Below are positions 26,701 to 40,338 of a DNA stretch of 64,000 bases, in pieces. The notes under the pieces were generated by a model. That model was not told the origin of the DNA. It worked only from the letters and a program-made list of their open reading frames with translations, and searched no databases. The stretch spans positions 744,001 through 808,000 of the forward strand of contig NC_089276.1 in assembly GCF_963678975.1 (NCBI RefSeq), in the 5' to 3' direction. Position numbers and translations under genes: made by a program. Within the stretch, counting starts at the first letter, position 1, and every line of letters starts with the position of its first letter. This DNA is from Dysidea avara. Lineage: Eukaryota; Porifera; Demospongiae; Dictyoceratida; Dysideidae.

Positions 26701-28987
26701 ATGTTCACTACACATCAAAATAAAGCTTTCAATGGATAAAAGAAACCCTACAATTCAACACTTCACAGCAAGAAGACCACAAGGTTACTGTAACAGCTAG
26801 TATAAGCTGACATAAGCCATTAACCATCTTTAGATAGAACACAACAGTGCTAACCACCTGTCAACAGGTTCTACTTTACGTCATTTTCCAGTCTGAGGTG
26901 AAGGCCTGGCAGTACTTCACTGCTACAAGCTAGTGTGATGTCTGTGACAGTTTTGTGAATTGTAAAAACAGCCAGTCAAACTGAACTAAGGGTTTTACAA
27001 GTGCCCTAAATTTTGATTACAGAAACACTTTTTTGGGTAGGAATTTTGTCTTCATGCAAGGATCAATCAGTTTCCTAAGTACCATGTGGCCAAAATATTT
27101 TGAAGAGGAAAATTTTTGCTGATTTCAAGGTTCTGTTAACAGCAAAAATTTTATCCTTGAAATATTTAGACCTCCCTATAGTCTAATACATTTTGGGGTT
27201 GTTTGTAAATCCATGAAAAACTAACAGCTCAACCATATTAGGCACCCCTAGTAAACCTCTATACATTAGGCACTCTTAAACATTAAGCACCATCTATACA
27301 ATAAGCACCTCTCCATCAGCACAGTTCACTATTAAGGTCAACAGGTCTGGTGATAGTCGATGAAATGTCGTCATGTAAGACTCCACCTGGGTTGCTGTGA
27401 CATTCTTCTGAGCCACACAGTTGAACCATGATGTTTTTACTGCTGAAAAGTGCTGTTGCTATGGTGATCAAAAATAGACATTCATACAAATGTTAGGACA
27501 CCAAATCTTCATACTATGTAATATCTTTTAATCCCAACATACACACATAAACCTCCCTACAATTTCTAGTTATACACATAATAATAGTACAGGTCCACAT
27601 ACCATATTAGGAGAAGAGATGTCCTTATTGCCACTGCTCAGAGCATCAGCCAACAGTGAACATGGTAACAATACCTCCGTGGGGACACTAGGGTGGGGAT
27701 GTGATGTCATGTTACATCATAATGAGAATATGCATTATACAAATGTGTATGAACATGTTTGTGATTTGTGCATAATAGAAACTGATTATCAAGGTATCTT
27801 GATTTGTCAGGTCAGTTTATGTAATAACTAAGTGTCTGGATTGTGTCCTCAAGTGTCCACATTAAAAGGTTCCAGTGTAATAAGCACTTATATACACATA
27901 TACTATACTACACCCAAAAAGCCACAACAGTTGGGAAATTGCATCCCCTCTTAGGGCACACACAGACAAGCATGTACGCATGCACACACACACAGTCCTA
28001 CCTATCCTCAGGGGTACCATTCTCCATATTATGCACAGATGACAAAGCAAACAACACTGATGGCTGTCTTAACACAAGAGGAACCTTCTCCTTGCCACTA
28101 CCAACATGAGCCTCAAGAGAAGTCAATTTCTTCTTCAACATTTCATTCTCACTTAGAAGGACACTAATTTCTGCAGCAATGTCTGATTGGCCATTGGTGG
28201 TAGCCGGGGTAACACTTTTGCTACTACGATTACTCTTGCTCTCTGAACCGAGTCTCTTACGTCGGTTCCCCTTGCTGGTGGGAGCCCCTCCCCCTCCCAT
28301 GTCCTGCAAGATCACATCGACAGATGGCTCTACCGGACCAGAGTGTTCCAACTGGCCGCCAAGTGAGATCACTTGTTTCTGCAGCTGTTGCACCTGTAAT
28401 GTCACCCGATTGGTTAGATTGTTGAACCCCACACCACTCATAACATGCACACCTGCTAAGCAAAAGCCCGACTTGTTTGCATAATTCTGTTGAGATAAAT
28501 GCCATCGGAATACATAAGGCTGAAACTTTAACATCTCATTTTGGTTTTTCCCTCTAGACAACAAAAAGAAGTCATAAAATGAAGTTTGAGGAAAATGCAA
28601 ACAAGTTGGGTTTTCGCTCAGCAGGTCACGTATACTACTCAAGACATATTAAAAATGTCCTTATTCAATGTTTTGAGATAAATCAAACATCATGTAAATG
28701 CCAAAGTCTGCATCATACACAGTATCAACAAATGAGATCATTATATGTTGCAACATGTTGTTGGAGTGAAGACAAATGTTAAGAAATAAAGAACAGTCGT
28801 TTAGAACTAACCAGTATTAAAAACTGTCATACTACACCACACAGGCACACACTGCAAATGAGTGTGTATATATTTGAAGTATGAGTAGCTTGAGTTTGCT
28901 GGTAAGAATACCAGCCACCCCCTTATGGTCATGATTACAAGCCACACCTTGTATAAGCAGCCTCCCCATACAATGTACACACACACA

Positions 28988-29052
<65 letters not shown>

Positions 29053-32000
29053 TCACCCAACCATCATCAACTTTTGTCTAACCATCACAAGAAGTAACAG
29101 TAGTTGTACGCTACACTAGAATCAGGTAGATGGTCCCTATCCTATTCTAGTTGAAAATTCCAAATTTTTTGTGTACTTGTCATACAATAAAGCAGTACTG
29201 TATATTAGGGATCATAGACTTCTGGGTTTTTCTGGCCAAAAAATTCACCCAAAAACTAGCTTTACAACTCCATCCTGGCACCTTGGCAGTATTGGTTAGG
29301 TATAACCAAGTCCTAAAATTGTAGCTACCAATTAGAGGCTTCGTTCCATATCTACTTTACGGAAAGTGCTGTACACCAATGGCGCATACACCACTGACTG
29401 AAGTCGAGTAGAAAAGAAACAAATGTTTTTCTAGAATGATGATATATGCCATGGAGGTTGACTGGAACAGGGAAAGAAGAGAAGGTCAAGTCATTGTAAA
29501 GTGTCACATGTATACCACACACTGTTTATGCTGTTACAAAATCTACACAAAGTGTACATTTGTTATAATCCTTTACTATACAACCTGCTGCATAAGGTGA
29601 ACGCTAGGTTCATACATTAGCACCCCTGACTTTCATTTAAGGCACGACACTTATTTGAGTACACAGTGTATGTTGATTGTAGCTTGTAATTTAGATTATG
29701 ACAAATTGGTTCTCGTCCCAGGTTCACATGATATTCAACTATGATAATTGTTGCCAATGGATACCGTACCTACCTGTGAAGAACTACAAGTTGTAGACCT
29801 CCTTGTGTGCATATACTTTTCCCTTTATAATGCCTCACATGAACATGAGCGTGCATACAAGCTATGCCCAACCATCACAAATTGGCTGGCTACTCCCCTG
29901 ACACACACACACATAATCAAGTTACTCTTGTAAATGGTCTCATTTAAGACTCACTGCTGACCAACACTGGATGTTAATTGAGTCAGCTAATAGCTGAGGT
30001 ATGCAACAATAACAGCTAGTGTGTGCAAACATGACATGAGAACTTGTATGGCTGTACAGTACACACACACACACTTGTCAGCAGCACAGAGCATACTGCA
30101 TTAGGTATACAAATGATGTGATATTGTAATTAGTGAATTTGCTAACTGAACTGTGTGACATCATAGTATGTAGACTTTGAGCTGGATTCTCAAAAAATAG
30201 CACTGCTTGATCTGCTAAAATATTTCATTTTTCGTTCAAATACTTAACAGAATATTTAAAATTGATCAAAATTTCCACCATACATTTCCTATGGGAAGCC
30301 ATAAAAGTGTAATATCTACTACAGTGCTTTCCCGACCTTGTAATGGAGCCAAACCACACATGTCTGTTGTTGGCACTTTTACTCACCACCAATTATCTCG
30401 TTGGCTGAAACGCTTTTGAGAGAAAAATCCAATTTTCATTTTAGCTGTTTTTCAGGATCCAGCTGAACTTGTACCTACTAGACAGGAAGCAATGGAGTTT
30501 GATCTGGCAGGATTTTAGTTTGGTGGGTATACACCTAATTTCATCAATCAACAAATTTTTAGCTTTCTTGTCAATTTTATTACCACATAAGCAGTAATAA
30601 CACTATCGTATGAAGCAAAGTGACTTTGTTTATGAAAACGAAGAATCTATCACTTTCTCAAAAGGGAAGACCATCACTTTGGTGCTACAGGTATCAACCA
30701 GAAATATGTAGGTTGATCTTTTTAAAAAGAAGGGACATCATTGTAGCCTACAAATGGTTCATGTGTAACAAAGTGTTTATGGGGTCAGCCAAATACGCAG
30801 AGTCAGAACTTGGACAGTGATAAATGATTGTTCCATCCAAAATTCCACACCCTAGTAAGAGATCAAACGAGCCATCCGATAATCCCACAACAACCAACAC
30901 TTGTAAGGCTGACATGAAATGGAATGAACAATTTAACTATTTCACAACTAGTACCGATGACATCTTAAGGGAGGGAGTTGTGTAGAGACAAATTATTTCT
31001 CACAAGCTACTAACCAGTTAATAGTGTTAGTACAGGAAACAGTTATCACAACAAATTGATCAGTTACAACTTGTACTCTGAGATGAGGTGCAGGGAATTA
31101 CCACATGTAGCGTGAAGAAGTGTTCAAAGACTTTGAAAATCACACGGACACTTTGAAAACACTACAGTGAAGCCTTGGACCAAACAACATGCCACAATGT
31201 ATTGAGTGATAAAGTCCAAATACTGACACAAGATTCAACACGTAATGAGGTGCGATTTTTTATACTATTTGGGAAGTGGACCTGCTACTAGAGGTGAATG
31301 ATAAATTGTATATTTGAAAAAGAAGGAAAGGGTTGCTGCATAAACTGCTTCTTTCGAAACAAATTCTCTGAATAAATGAAACTGCATATAGACAACCTCT
31401 TTAACCCTTAAACCCGCATAATCCAGAAAACTGGATTTAAACTTAATCAATGCACGTGCCTTGCACAAAGTGCTGTAACTTTAGAAGTACCTGTCCTAAG
31501 GTTTAAAATGATACCTAGGGTTTTACTCTAACACTAAACGGCAAGGTCAACTAGCTGTGTAAGTAACTTTTCGGTAAAACAACACGTAAACCCTTTCCAT
31601 ACTTTTATAAAATGATCCATAACTTGGTGGTTGCTCCTATCACCTTGCAACAAGTTCCATTTTGATTTGCTGTTAAATTTCCATATATGACTCACGTGAC
31701 TAAACCCACAATCGAAAGGCTAGAATTTTGAAACACAGAGATGCAACCTGCTGTTGTTTATCAAGTAAGCCGCTGTAGTTACAGCGTTCGTTTAACCTTC
31801 TCCAAGTAGCCCAGTGAACACAGACTTTTAATCAAAGTGTTGTGGGCTACAAGAATTAAGTTACCCCACCTGATGTCGCCATGCGTGCCCATATTGTGTT
31901 GAACACGCATTTTCCCCAAAGTTCTTTGTGGGTTTAAAGGTTAAATTCACAAGACTGCTCCAAGTCACTGATACAATACTGAGGGTAGAAGCAGTTTTCC

Positions 32001-35000
32001 CTTATTACCACAAAAGCTTGTAAAGGAAGCCACGTAGCTGCTCTGCTGGTCACATGTGACTGACCCACTAGACACAAGACACTGGTGTTTTCCAGGTGAC
32101 TTGAAAGTAGAAACATTATCTTACAAAATGGAACACAAAATAAACATCTTGAGCTCCATGGTAGAAAATGTTCTTGCTTACATCAACACTGAAGATTTTG
32201 TGTGAATAGTTAAGGGCAAACAGCTAGTACATTAATATCAGATACTTTTCATTAGAACAACATTAACACAGGTTGGGTTTCATTATGTCTGTACTCTCAA
32301 TATTTAAAACAACTTTACAAACATTTTGACCGATACAATTACACTGTCGATACTGGGCCACCACTCAAACCTCCTAAGACAAATTAGACAATATTCTAAT
32401 ACATTTTCTCTCAAACAACCCGAGCAGTTGTTTTGCAATGAAGTAAGGTGGTAACAGCAACAACCTTGGTATCATATATTGCCCAAAGCAAGAGAGAAAT
32501 TTGTCAGTGTTCCCAAGGTGACAGAACAATAAAATGGAATTTGAAAAATGTGGCAAGAACCTCTACAAAAATAATTACATTGTAAGTGGGTATACAATTA
32601 ATTTTCAAGTAGTTGTTGAGGATATGCACATCAATACATCATCTTCTATAGCTAATCATTGTACTGGGTACTGAGACACCTGTGAGTTAGCACAATTTAG
32701 GAATGGCCAAGCCACATAACAAGCCTGCAGGCTTTTTGTCAATATATGAAATAAACTTTGAGTTCAACTTTAGTTATAAAAATGGTGCAATGAGTTAATT
32801 GGTGGGCTAAGCTTTGGTGAATTGGTAGTGATCCATTAAAGTTCATCACCAGGTTCCCCATATATGGTCAACAGTTGTTTACTCATGTTAGTAATGGATA
32901 ATGGTAGAATTAATTATCATATCAACAGTATTATTATGAACTCTTGATCATATTGATTACATCATAATATTGCCACCACAACAATGGTACTATGACATCA
33001 CTAAGGTGATAGCAAGCAAGTTACAAGTGTGACAAGCAAATGACAATAACAACATTAAAATGATCAAACACCAAATAAGGGTAATAAGCTATACAAGAGA
33101 ATACAATGTACACACAGACAGACAGACAAATCAACTAGTACTGAATGGACACATTGATGATGTTACAGCATGTCCCTGAATGTGCACACACATTGGCGTT
33201 AGGACATTCATAGATGATTTGACTAGGAAATTGTAATAATTTGATATCTGATATGATCTAGGTATAAGCCTTGAAGAAAGAGTTCAATTGCTGATAAACA
33301 TTACCTGGCTTAGAAGGTTGAAAACCCCCTAGGACAGACGTACACAAAATCAAAGCCTTCAGCTTATGTATGCACAGTCATACCTACTCAGTTGCTGTAA
33401 CAACCTGTACTACTCAGATGTTGTGAGTCAGTGAAGGCAAATACTTACACTGACTAAAGGTGAGACTTTAGCCACACACATATACACAGACTGCTCACCT
33501 GATCCTGTAGTGACTTGTTATGGTCATTAAACACAGCAACCAGTTGTAGTTGAGCTTGTAACTTCATCGATAACTCCTCTGAGTCTGTTTTGCTCTTCAA
33601 CACTAAAACTTCCTGCTCAACCTCATGTAGCTCTTTCTTCAACTGTTTGTTTTCTTGTTCAAAATTCTCTTTCTTTAGGAGCTCAGCAAGGAGTTTCTGT
33701 TTCTGGTCGGTAACACGTGACAGTTTATTCTCTAAAGTTTCAAGTTCCTGTCTTTGTTTATCATTCCACTGGCTCAACACCGATATTTCCTTCTCTAATT
33801 TCTCATTTTCTTCCTGAATGGTTCTGGTTGCCTCGCTCTGTATTGACGGCATTTCTCCCTGTGCTGACTCCAATAATCTAAACAACTCCTTGTTATCAGC
33901 TTTTAATTGTGAGGACTGGCCGAGCTCCTGCTGCACACGATGTTTTAGTTGCTCGTATTCCATCTCCAAATTGTCGTAGCGGTCTACTAGACGATCACGG
34001 CTTGTTTGAGTAGCCAGAAATTCATCTTTAGACACTTGCAGTTTTGCTTTCAAGTCTGTTATTTCTTTACTAAACTCTACAGCCTTGTCTTCAGCAGATT
34101 TGAGCTTATCTGTTAGTGACTTAGACTGAGACTTTAAACTGTCAAGTTCTTGTGTTAGCTTATCATTCTTTAGTTTAGTCAGTGAAAGATTACTCTCAAT
34201 ATCTATGACTTTTGAGGTACTAGTGTCTCGTTCTTGTTTAAGAGTGGTCAATTCACTAGTAAATGATTCTGTTGTCAATGCTAACCTCTTCTCAAAGTCT
34301 TCAGATTTCAATAAAGCTTCTTTCTTAACTGAGTCAGTCTCAGAGAGCTGTTGTTGCATTTGAAACAACTCTGCTTCTAATTTCTTCTTGGAGGCAATTA
34401 ATTCTTTATCTTTCTTTGTCAACTGTGACCGCAGCTCTTCAAGCTCGCTGCTTCCTTTAGACTTCTCTAATTCCAGGGAGGAATATTTTTCTTCCAATCC
34501 AGTCACTTGTAGTTGTAATTCAGCACATTTTGTTGAAGACTGATTCAGTTTGTCCTGTAAAGATGTCACTAGAGTCTCTTTCTCCTTAACAACCTGTTGA
34601 CTGGCAGTCAATTGTTGTTGTATGGTCGACTGGTCAGTAGAATATCTTGACAGGTCATCTGTTGCCTTGGTGTGCTCCTTTTGGAGGTCCTCCAGCTGCT
34701 TAGTAATACGTTGTAACTCGTCTGTAAGTGACTTGGCGTGTTCTTTCTCTGATAAATGTAACTTCTCTGTCTCCTTCAGAGAAACAATGATAGTTGAATG
34801 TTCTTGTTTTGCCTCTCGGAGTTGTTCATCCAACTTATCACATTTCTCCTGCAGTGATTTCTTATCTTGTTCAAAGTTGTCAAGTCTTGTTTGCATGTTG
34901 CCAGTGGTGTTAGTTAGTGTTGCTTCCAGTTCAGTGACCTTACACGTCTTAACATGGAGGTCTTGCTTTAATTGATGTATAGTTGCCACAGATACCTCCT

Positions 35001-37986
35001 TGTCCGACTGTAGTGACGTGTGGTCCTGTTTAAAGTCTTGTATCTGTTGCTGTAGCAACTGGGACAGTTGCTTGGCTTCTGCTGTCTCCCGCTGAGCTTG
35101 TGAGAGTTTCTGGTTCAATTCTTCTTGCATGGTCTCGCCAGATGTCTTTGCCTTCTCCAGTTCCTGACACTTTGCTGCATACCCTTCTTCTAACTCAGTG
35201 ACTTTCTTTGCCACCTTATCATGTTGGGATTGAGCCTGTGTTCTTAATGCTTCTTCAGTGGTCAACTGCTCTGTGAGAGCTTTAACCTTCTCTGACAACA
35301 GCCCCACTTCTGACTGGGTGTCTGACTGAAGCTTTTCTTTCTCTACAGAAAGTCCCTCCAATTGAACTTGTTTGGTAGACATTTGTCCTTGCAGCTCAAT
35401 TAACTGTTGTTTGCTCACCTCTAACTCATTGTGCAGCTTGTTACACTCTGCCTTGCTGGTATTAAGTTCTGTTTTAGTTTGTGTTAGTGATTTGGTTCTT
35501 TCCTCTAATTCCCCTCTTAGTGATTGTCTCTCTTTATTCATCGTTGTCTTCTCTTCTTGCCAAGAAGCTGCTGATATTTTCCACTGAGACATTTGATTGT
35601 GGTATTCAGTTTCCTCAGCTTTCTTATTTGCTAGGTCCTGTTTAGCTGTCTCAAATTCCTGCTGCAATCTGTCCATCTTCTTGCTGGATTCTTTTACTTC
35701 ATCTTCCAGTTTTTCTTTTCTAAATTTCAGCTCAATATTTTCTTGCAGTAAAGCAGGAGACTCGGCTGATAAGGTTTCCAGTTTCCTTTCAACAGCTCGC
35801 TTCTCACACAGCAGAGTTGAGATTTCGTCTGACAAAGATACTATCTTTTCTCGGAGCTTGTTTGTTTGTGACGCAAGGGATTCCTTCTCCGCATCGCTTG
35901 CAGCAATCCTCTCTTGAGCAACAGCAATCTCTGATTCATGGTCAACCTTTAACATAGCTAGTTCTTCTTCCAGCTGGTTCTTCTCAGAACAAAGGTCATC
36001 ATACGAAGCCTGAAGGTCAGATAACTTAACCTCTGTCTCTTGTACTTGTTCACCGAGGGCTGTAACCTCAGCACTGGCGTTCTCAAAATCTTCTTTGTAT
36101 TGTTGTAGTTCAGCGTTGCTGCTAGCTATTTGTTCCTTTGCCTTATCATAATTTTCCACCAGCTGGCAATATTCATTGCTAAGGGACTCATATTTAGAGG
36201 CAGTTTCTTTTAGTTGCGATATCTCCGAGTCCTTCACTGTTAACTGTTCTTCAATGGTTTCCAATTTCTTCTTTAATTTGTTGTGGTCTTTTTGAGAAGA
36301 GTGGAGTTCCCTTTGAAGTTTTTTACTGTCCTCATTTGCCTTGAGAGCTACCTTTGCCTTAGCTAGGCCATCCTCTAATTCTTTTATGCGTGCTTGGATC
36401 TTTTCTTGCTCCAAAGTTGGTCTAGTAATCACCCCACTAGTTAATAAGGCTTCACTATGAGTACCCTCTAGTTCAGTGACAATACTCTCCATCATACTAA
36501 CACTGTTTCTGTTGCCTGAATCAGTTGCTGTGTCTGATTTCTTCTCCCGGAAAAGCTGTGTCATTTTCCGTTCCAGTTCCAGCCGCTGTGTCAGCAATGT
36601 TTGGATCAGAGATTGTGATTGCTTGTTTTGTATCTCAAGTTGTTGTAATCGTAACTGCTGTTTCTTCATTTCAGTAATCTCGTTCATCCCTGGATGACCA
36701 TCAGATGATCCCTTCCCTTCTCCTCTCACAGTTTTTACCTGTCGCTCCACCTCGCACACACTAGCCTGTACAGTTATGGCTTCCATGTCAAATAATTTCA
36801 GTGTAAACTGCTCCTTCTGCTGACACATGTCACTTTCAACTTGCATCAGTTTATCCTTCAGTCTCAGCACCATGTTACGCAGGGAAACATTCTCCTTCAT
36901 TACTTGACTATAGTTTGAGTCTTGTGTCACCTCTGGGGTTGTCTTCAGTTTGGCCACTTCTTGCACAAGTGACTGCTTCTCCTTTCCCAGTTCAGAAATG
37001 TGTTGTTTCATTGTTGTCATGGTACCATCCTCTTTTTCAAATTCTTCCACCTTGTACCGTAAACCGGAGATCATGTGATCCACTCTCTTTAGCTCCCCCT
37101 CAACACGCTTAAACTCGCCAGGTAACCTAGCAACTGATGGTACTAGCCTCGGGCTGGGTTGACTAGTATTAGCCAACTGTTTTTCTAGTTCAGTGATTTT
37201 GCTTTTCAGCAATGGAATTTGCTTGTTATCTTCTTCCACCTGTTTAAAACGGTTGATACTTGCAACAAGTGTGCTCCTGATCACATTCAGGTCAGATTCA
37301 GTAGTAATACTAGAACTATTGGTAGCTAGCTGCATGTTATCTGCTTGTAGCTTCTCAACTTCTTGTTTTAATTCTTCTTCTCTCTTTACCTCCAGCTTGA
37401 GCTGTCCTTGAAGGTCGGAGTTGACATTCCTTAGTTGTTTAATGGCTGACTTCAGTTCAGGAATTTTCTTCACCTTCTCTTCCAATTTCCTCATACGGGT
37501 CAGACTTGTCAACATTTGCTGGCGAATATCATGTAATGTTGAACTCTGGAGCTGTAGATTAACTGTTGACATTGAACTAATTGACTCACTCTGAGAGCTG
37601 ATACTGCTTCGATTGCTGTGCAGTCCTGGAATCGGACTTGTAGATTTAGGACGACTGGAGGCGGTGGAATGGGGATCAGAGTTACTTGACAGCGAAGGGT
37701 GTAATGAATGATGTGTGAATGCAGGTCCTGACTTGGGTCTGGCCTCTTTATGATATGAAGTAGTACTACTGGCAGGTGGTGGTGATAGTGAGGAACCTTC
37801 TCCAGTCGCTTGTGAACTTGTTGGGCTGTCCGGTGGACTAGCAGTACCAGACTTGGTACCGCCTCCACCTGACTGGCGCAATTTACTGAACGCGCCATCC
37901 ACTAACACCATCCCCCGCCTGTTCCTCTTAATAACACTAGGACTGGAGGTTGGCAGGGGACTACTGCCTTGTTGATTGTGGCTCAT
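23794..37986 (-). CDS. KANK: KANK-like protein with very long coiled coil and ankyrin repeats
   Basis: There are eight coding exons: 37986-33499, 28393-28018, 27442-27309, 26100-26002, 25125-25015, 24953-24855, 24743-24642 and 23877-23794. All frames join, giving 1830 aa. Residues 1-150 are Ser/Pro-rich and probably disordered. Residues 151-200 ([20 protein letters not shown]) match the KANK coiled-coil motif, and a second version follows near 236-280. Coiled coil then continues to about 1520. The linker at 1497-1621 has a basic GNRRKRLGS patch. Residues 1622-1830 form the KANK ankyrin domain of five repeats ([29 protein letters not shown]). Vertebrate KANKs are about 800-1350 aa and link talin-rich adhesions to cortical microtubule complexes through an N-terminal KN motif. 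None is visible here, and a likely 5'-UTR intron upstream of MSHN leaves little room for one. The exon 2 donor (AATG|GTACCC) was chosen by frame; a nearby AG|GTAGGA would not join in frame. Confidence 0.93.
24977..25014. repeat. (CA)n microsatellite in KANK intron
   Basis: The CA run abuts the 3' boundary of KANK exon 5, so the splice donor reads GTGTGTGTG within the repeat on the minus strand. Confidence 0.85.
28977..29052. repeat. (CA)n microsatellite
   Basis: CA repeats with two short interruptions (CTA and CC). Confidence 0.9.
29205..29400. repeat. dispersed TAGGGATCAT repeat copy
   Basis: It begins TATTAGGGATCATAGACTTC and contains GGTATAACCAAGTCCTAAAA, both shared in order with copies near 43880 and (inverted) 49690-49815. 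It is probably a SINE-like family. Confidence 0.45.
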
Positions 37987-38110
37987 TATAGCTGTATACC
38001 CCTATAGGTGATAAACACGTGCCCAAGTGACGACTACCACCTTTACCACCATCCCCAAGTCACTCACTTGTTACGATATAACCTATCAAATCAGGTAACT
38101 GCGATATCGT
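37987..38110 (-). promoter_or_regulatory. KANK 5' UTR with probable intron
   Basis: On the minus strand, CGTAACAA|GTGAGTG (exon end 38068) and CACCTATAG|GGG (about 38003) form a plausible donor and acceptor upstream of the ATG at 37986. The joined leader has an in-frame TAA before the ATG, supporting MSHN as the true start. Confidence 0.5.
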
Positions 38111-38625
38111 CCAGGCATTGTTTATCCGCGTATTATTTTTCACTATGGTCGCAACGTCAATTAATTTATTCGAACACAAAATGAATCAAACGCCAGCGCT
38201 TATACTGATTAGCACCATTAACGCACGTGTGTCGGCATATAGCTAGTTACAGTAGAATAGAACTCTTACAACAGTTTTGTGTATACAGTTCTGAGTAAAA
38301 GAATTACAAAATTTTTCATATCTCATTTACTGTGTTATTCTATTCAGTAGACAAAACCTTTCAACACTTGACTGTGGAATGAATAGCACTACAGCCAAAC
38401 AGGTGCTGTAGCTATACGAGGTGTGAATTCAAGAGAAAGCAGCCTGATTGTGATTACAAAACAAACACAACTAGCTACAGATCACACACTGCATATACAA
38501 ATTATTACACATACCACGTATGTTGTGAGAGCAGCTACATTGTAATCCCATATGTGTAACTAAACAAATAAACATTTCAGTTTTCATTTGAAATTGCTTA
38601 AATCTTCGCCATGGCAAGTCTTGTG

Positions 38626-40203
38626 CTACAAGCCATTATCAAAAGGTAAACAAACCCCTGATTTAGGATAGATCCCAGAGTTCTCTAGGATACCATATGG
38701 TGAACATATCCAAGGGTCTTGTGTTGCATTCTGCCATTGTAGTAATGACTGCTTCATCTCTAGCAGTAGCTGTGAGTGTGAAGGGTCACCAGCTAAATTA
38801 TTCAGCTCCATTGGGTCACTACGCAAGTCATACAGCTCCCACTGAGCTCTGTAGTAGTATTCATTCAAAGTCTTGTACCAGTGAGTAGCCTGGCCAGCCA
38901 TTGTGTTCTTAAGAATATCCTGGAAGGTCGGAGATACGTAGAAATCTTGGTCTATGCTGAATGGCATTTTGAAGTTGATGTTGTGGATCAGTTTGTGTGT
39001 GCTAGTACGTACCACCCTCATAGGATAGTACATAGTGACCTCATGAAGGTTGTGACTAGCAAACACTTTATCCCATCCAGACTGTGGCTCATCTTCAAGA
39101 ATGGGCAACAGGGATTTCCCCTGAAGTACCACAGGCCCAGGTCCAAATAAGGTATAATTAGGGTATGGTACTCCTAGCCAGTCAAGTATAGTTGGAACAA
39201 TGTCAGTCAAACTGGGCATTGCATCACTGATCTCTCCCCATCTCTTTTTAGAATCTGGAGAAGACACAATCATTGGTTCAGCCATACCAGGGTCATAGAG
39301 GTTGGTACGTCCTGAAGGGAATGGTATTCCATTGTCAGAGCTATACATAACTAGTGTGTTATCAGAGAAGCCATAGTCATGAAGAGCTTCCAGAATCAGC
39401 CCCACCCCTTGATCAAGCCGACCAATGGTACGATACTGTGCAGCAATGTCTTGCCTTGCCTGAGGTGTATCAGGAATGAAGTAGGGTACAATGACATCAT
39501 CAGGGTCATACTCGTCAGGATGCCAGTCAGGAATACTGCCCATATTAGGAGTGCTGTCTCCAAACTTCTCACAAAACACACCAAATTGAGGGTTGGTGTG
39601 TCCGCACCTGTGTGGGTCATGAAATGCTACATAAAGGAAGAAGGGTCGTGTATCATTGCTTTCCTCTGATAGAAACTTGTGCACTAAGTTCTTAATCAGA
39701 GTGATATTCCTGCCTATCTGGTTAATGGGATAATTTTCTTCGGTGTAAGAGAAGTCAAAGGGGTACACATAATCGGGACCGACATGTTTTTTGCCAATAA
39801 TCCCAGTACGATATTTCCCAGCGTTATTCAGGATAAGTGGTAAGCTTTGCACAGCATCAAAAGAGTTGAAGTGATGTACTGTGTGGTGTAGCCCATACAT
39901 GCCATTCTGGTGTTGTGGCAGTCCTGTTAAAATGGCAGACCTACTTGGCGAGCAGCTACTAACTGACGTGAAGCCACGTCTAAAGGTAACCCCACGTGTT
40001 GCTAGCTGGTCCAAGTGTGGTGTCTTACAAACTGTATTGTTGTAGGTACCCATCTCAAACCCTCCATCATCTGAAATAATAAGCAATACATTCCTGGCCT
40101 TATCTCCAGACACTGGTGATGGTATTGAGAAAATAATGATAGAGATTGCTGTGGACAGAATTTGTACACATCTTAGAATTACACCAACAATACTAACCTG
40201 CAA
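38626..40203 (-). CDS. SGSH: N-sulfoglucosamine sulfohydrolase (sulfamidase)
   Basis: This lysosomal enzyme removes N-linked sulfate from the non-reducing glucosamine of heparan sulfate. A single open exon of up to 525 codons spans the family's usual length (about 500 aa). A hydrophobic N-terminus (about residues 8-28) looks like a signal peptide. The metal-binding pair is in [11 protein letters not shown] (D45/D46). The sulfatase signature [11 protein letters not shown] starts at Cys84, the residue oxidised to formylglycine. [34 protein letters not shown] and [20 protein letters not shown] match the SGSH subfamily rather than other sulfatases. No in-frame ATG exists at the 5' end (the frame opens at TTG), and TTGCAG|GTTAGT at 40197 or CCACAG at 40148 may be acceptors, so a short first exon with the start codon is probably missing. 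Confidence 0.93.
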   Translation of the reverse strand: MQVSIVGVILRCVQILSTAISIIIFSIPSPVSGDKARNVLLIISDDGGFEMGTYNNTVCKTPHLDQLATRGVTFRRGFTSVSSCSPSRSAILTGLPQHQNGMYGLHHTVHHFNSFDAVQSLPLILNNAGKYRTGIIGKKHVGPDYVYPFDFSYTEENYPINQIGRNITLIKNLVHKFLSEESNDTRPFFLYVAFHDPHRCGHTNPQFGVFCEKFGDSTPNMGSIPDWHPDEYDPDDVIVPYFIPDTPQARQDIAAQYRTIGRLDQGVGLILEALHDYGFSDNTLVMYSSDNGIPFPSGRTNLYDPGMAEPMIVSSPDSKKRWGEISDAMPSLTDIVPTILDWLGVPYPNYTLFGPGPVVLQGKSLLPILEDEPQSGWDKVFASHNLHEVTMYYPMRVVRTSTHKLIHNINFKMPFSIDQDFYVSPTFQDILKNTMAGQATHWYKTLNEYYYRAQWELYDLRSDPMELNNLAGDPSHSQLLLEMKQSLLQWQNATQDPWICSPYGILENSGIYPKSGVCLPFDNGL

Positions 40204-40338
40204 TTGTTGTTAACACCACTGTCATATTTTACTCTTGCACAAGATCTTCAACTGCTAGCTACGGCTACGTAATCGCCTTTGTTTACATTCTAATTAATTC
40301 GCGACATGTGTATTCGTTTTAATGCGCACGTACGTTAG
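40204..40338. promoter_or_regulatory. compact bidirectional promoter region SGSH/CAAP1
   Basis: The SGSH exon (minus) and the CAAP1 start codon (plus, 40339) are only about 135 bp apart and divergent. The gap has no TATA box on either strand but contains a CGCGACATG and a GCGCACGTACGT stretch. Shared control is inferred from geometry only. Confidence 0.5.

Larger units (their letters stand above)
28394..33498 (-). other. KANK intron 1 (about 5.1 kb)
   Basis: The intron is bounded by GTGAGC (donor) and ATTACAG (acceptor) on the minus strand. It contains a long (CA)n block near 28977-29052, a TAGGGATCAT repeat near 29205 and an ACAGACAGACAG run near 33114. I see no further exons. Confidence 0.7.

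Noticed and set aside
27998-28642. KANK exon 2 read as a separate 214-codon gene with its own ATG
   Set aside because: The segment above 28393 is intron: an ATTACAG acceptor joins exon 2 in frame with exon 1 (LQDQ to VQQLQ), and all downstream exon lengths then fit.
33590-37411. Several plus-strand open frames rich in Ser and Cys
   Set aside because: They are antisense shadows of the Gln/Glu/Lys-rich KANK coiled-coil exon.
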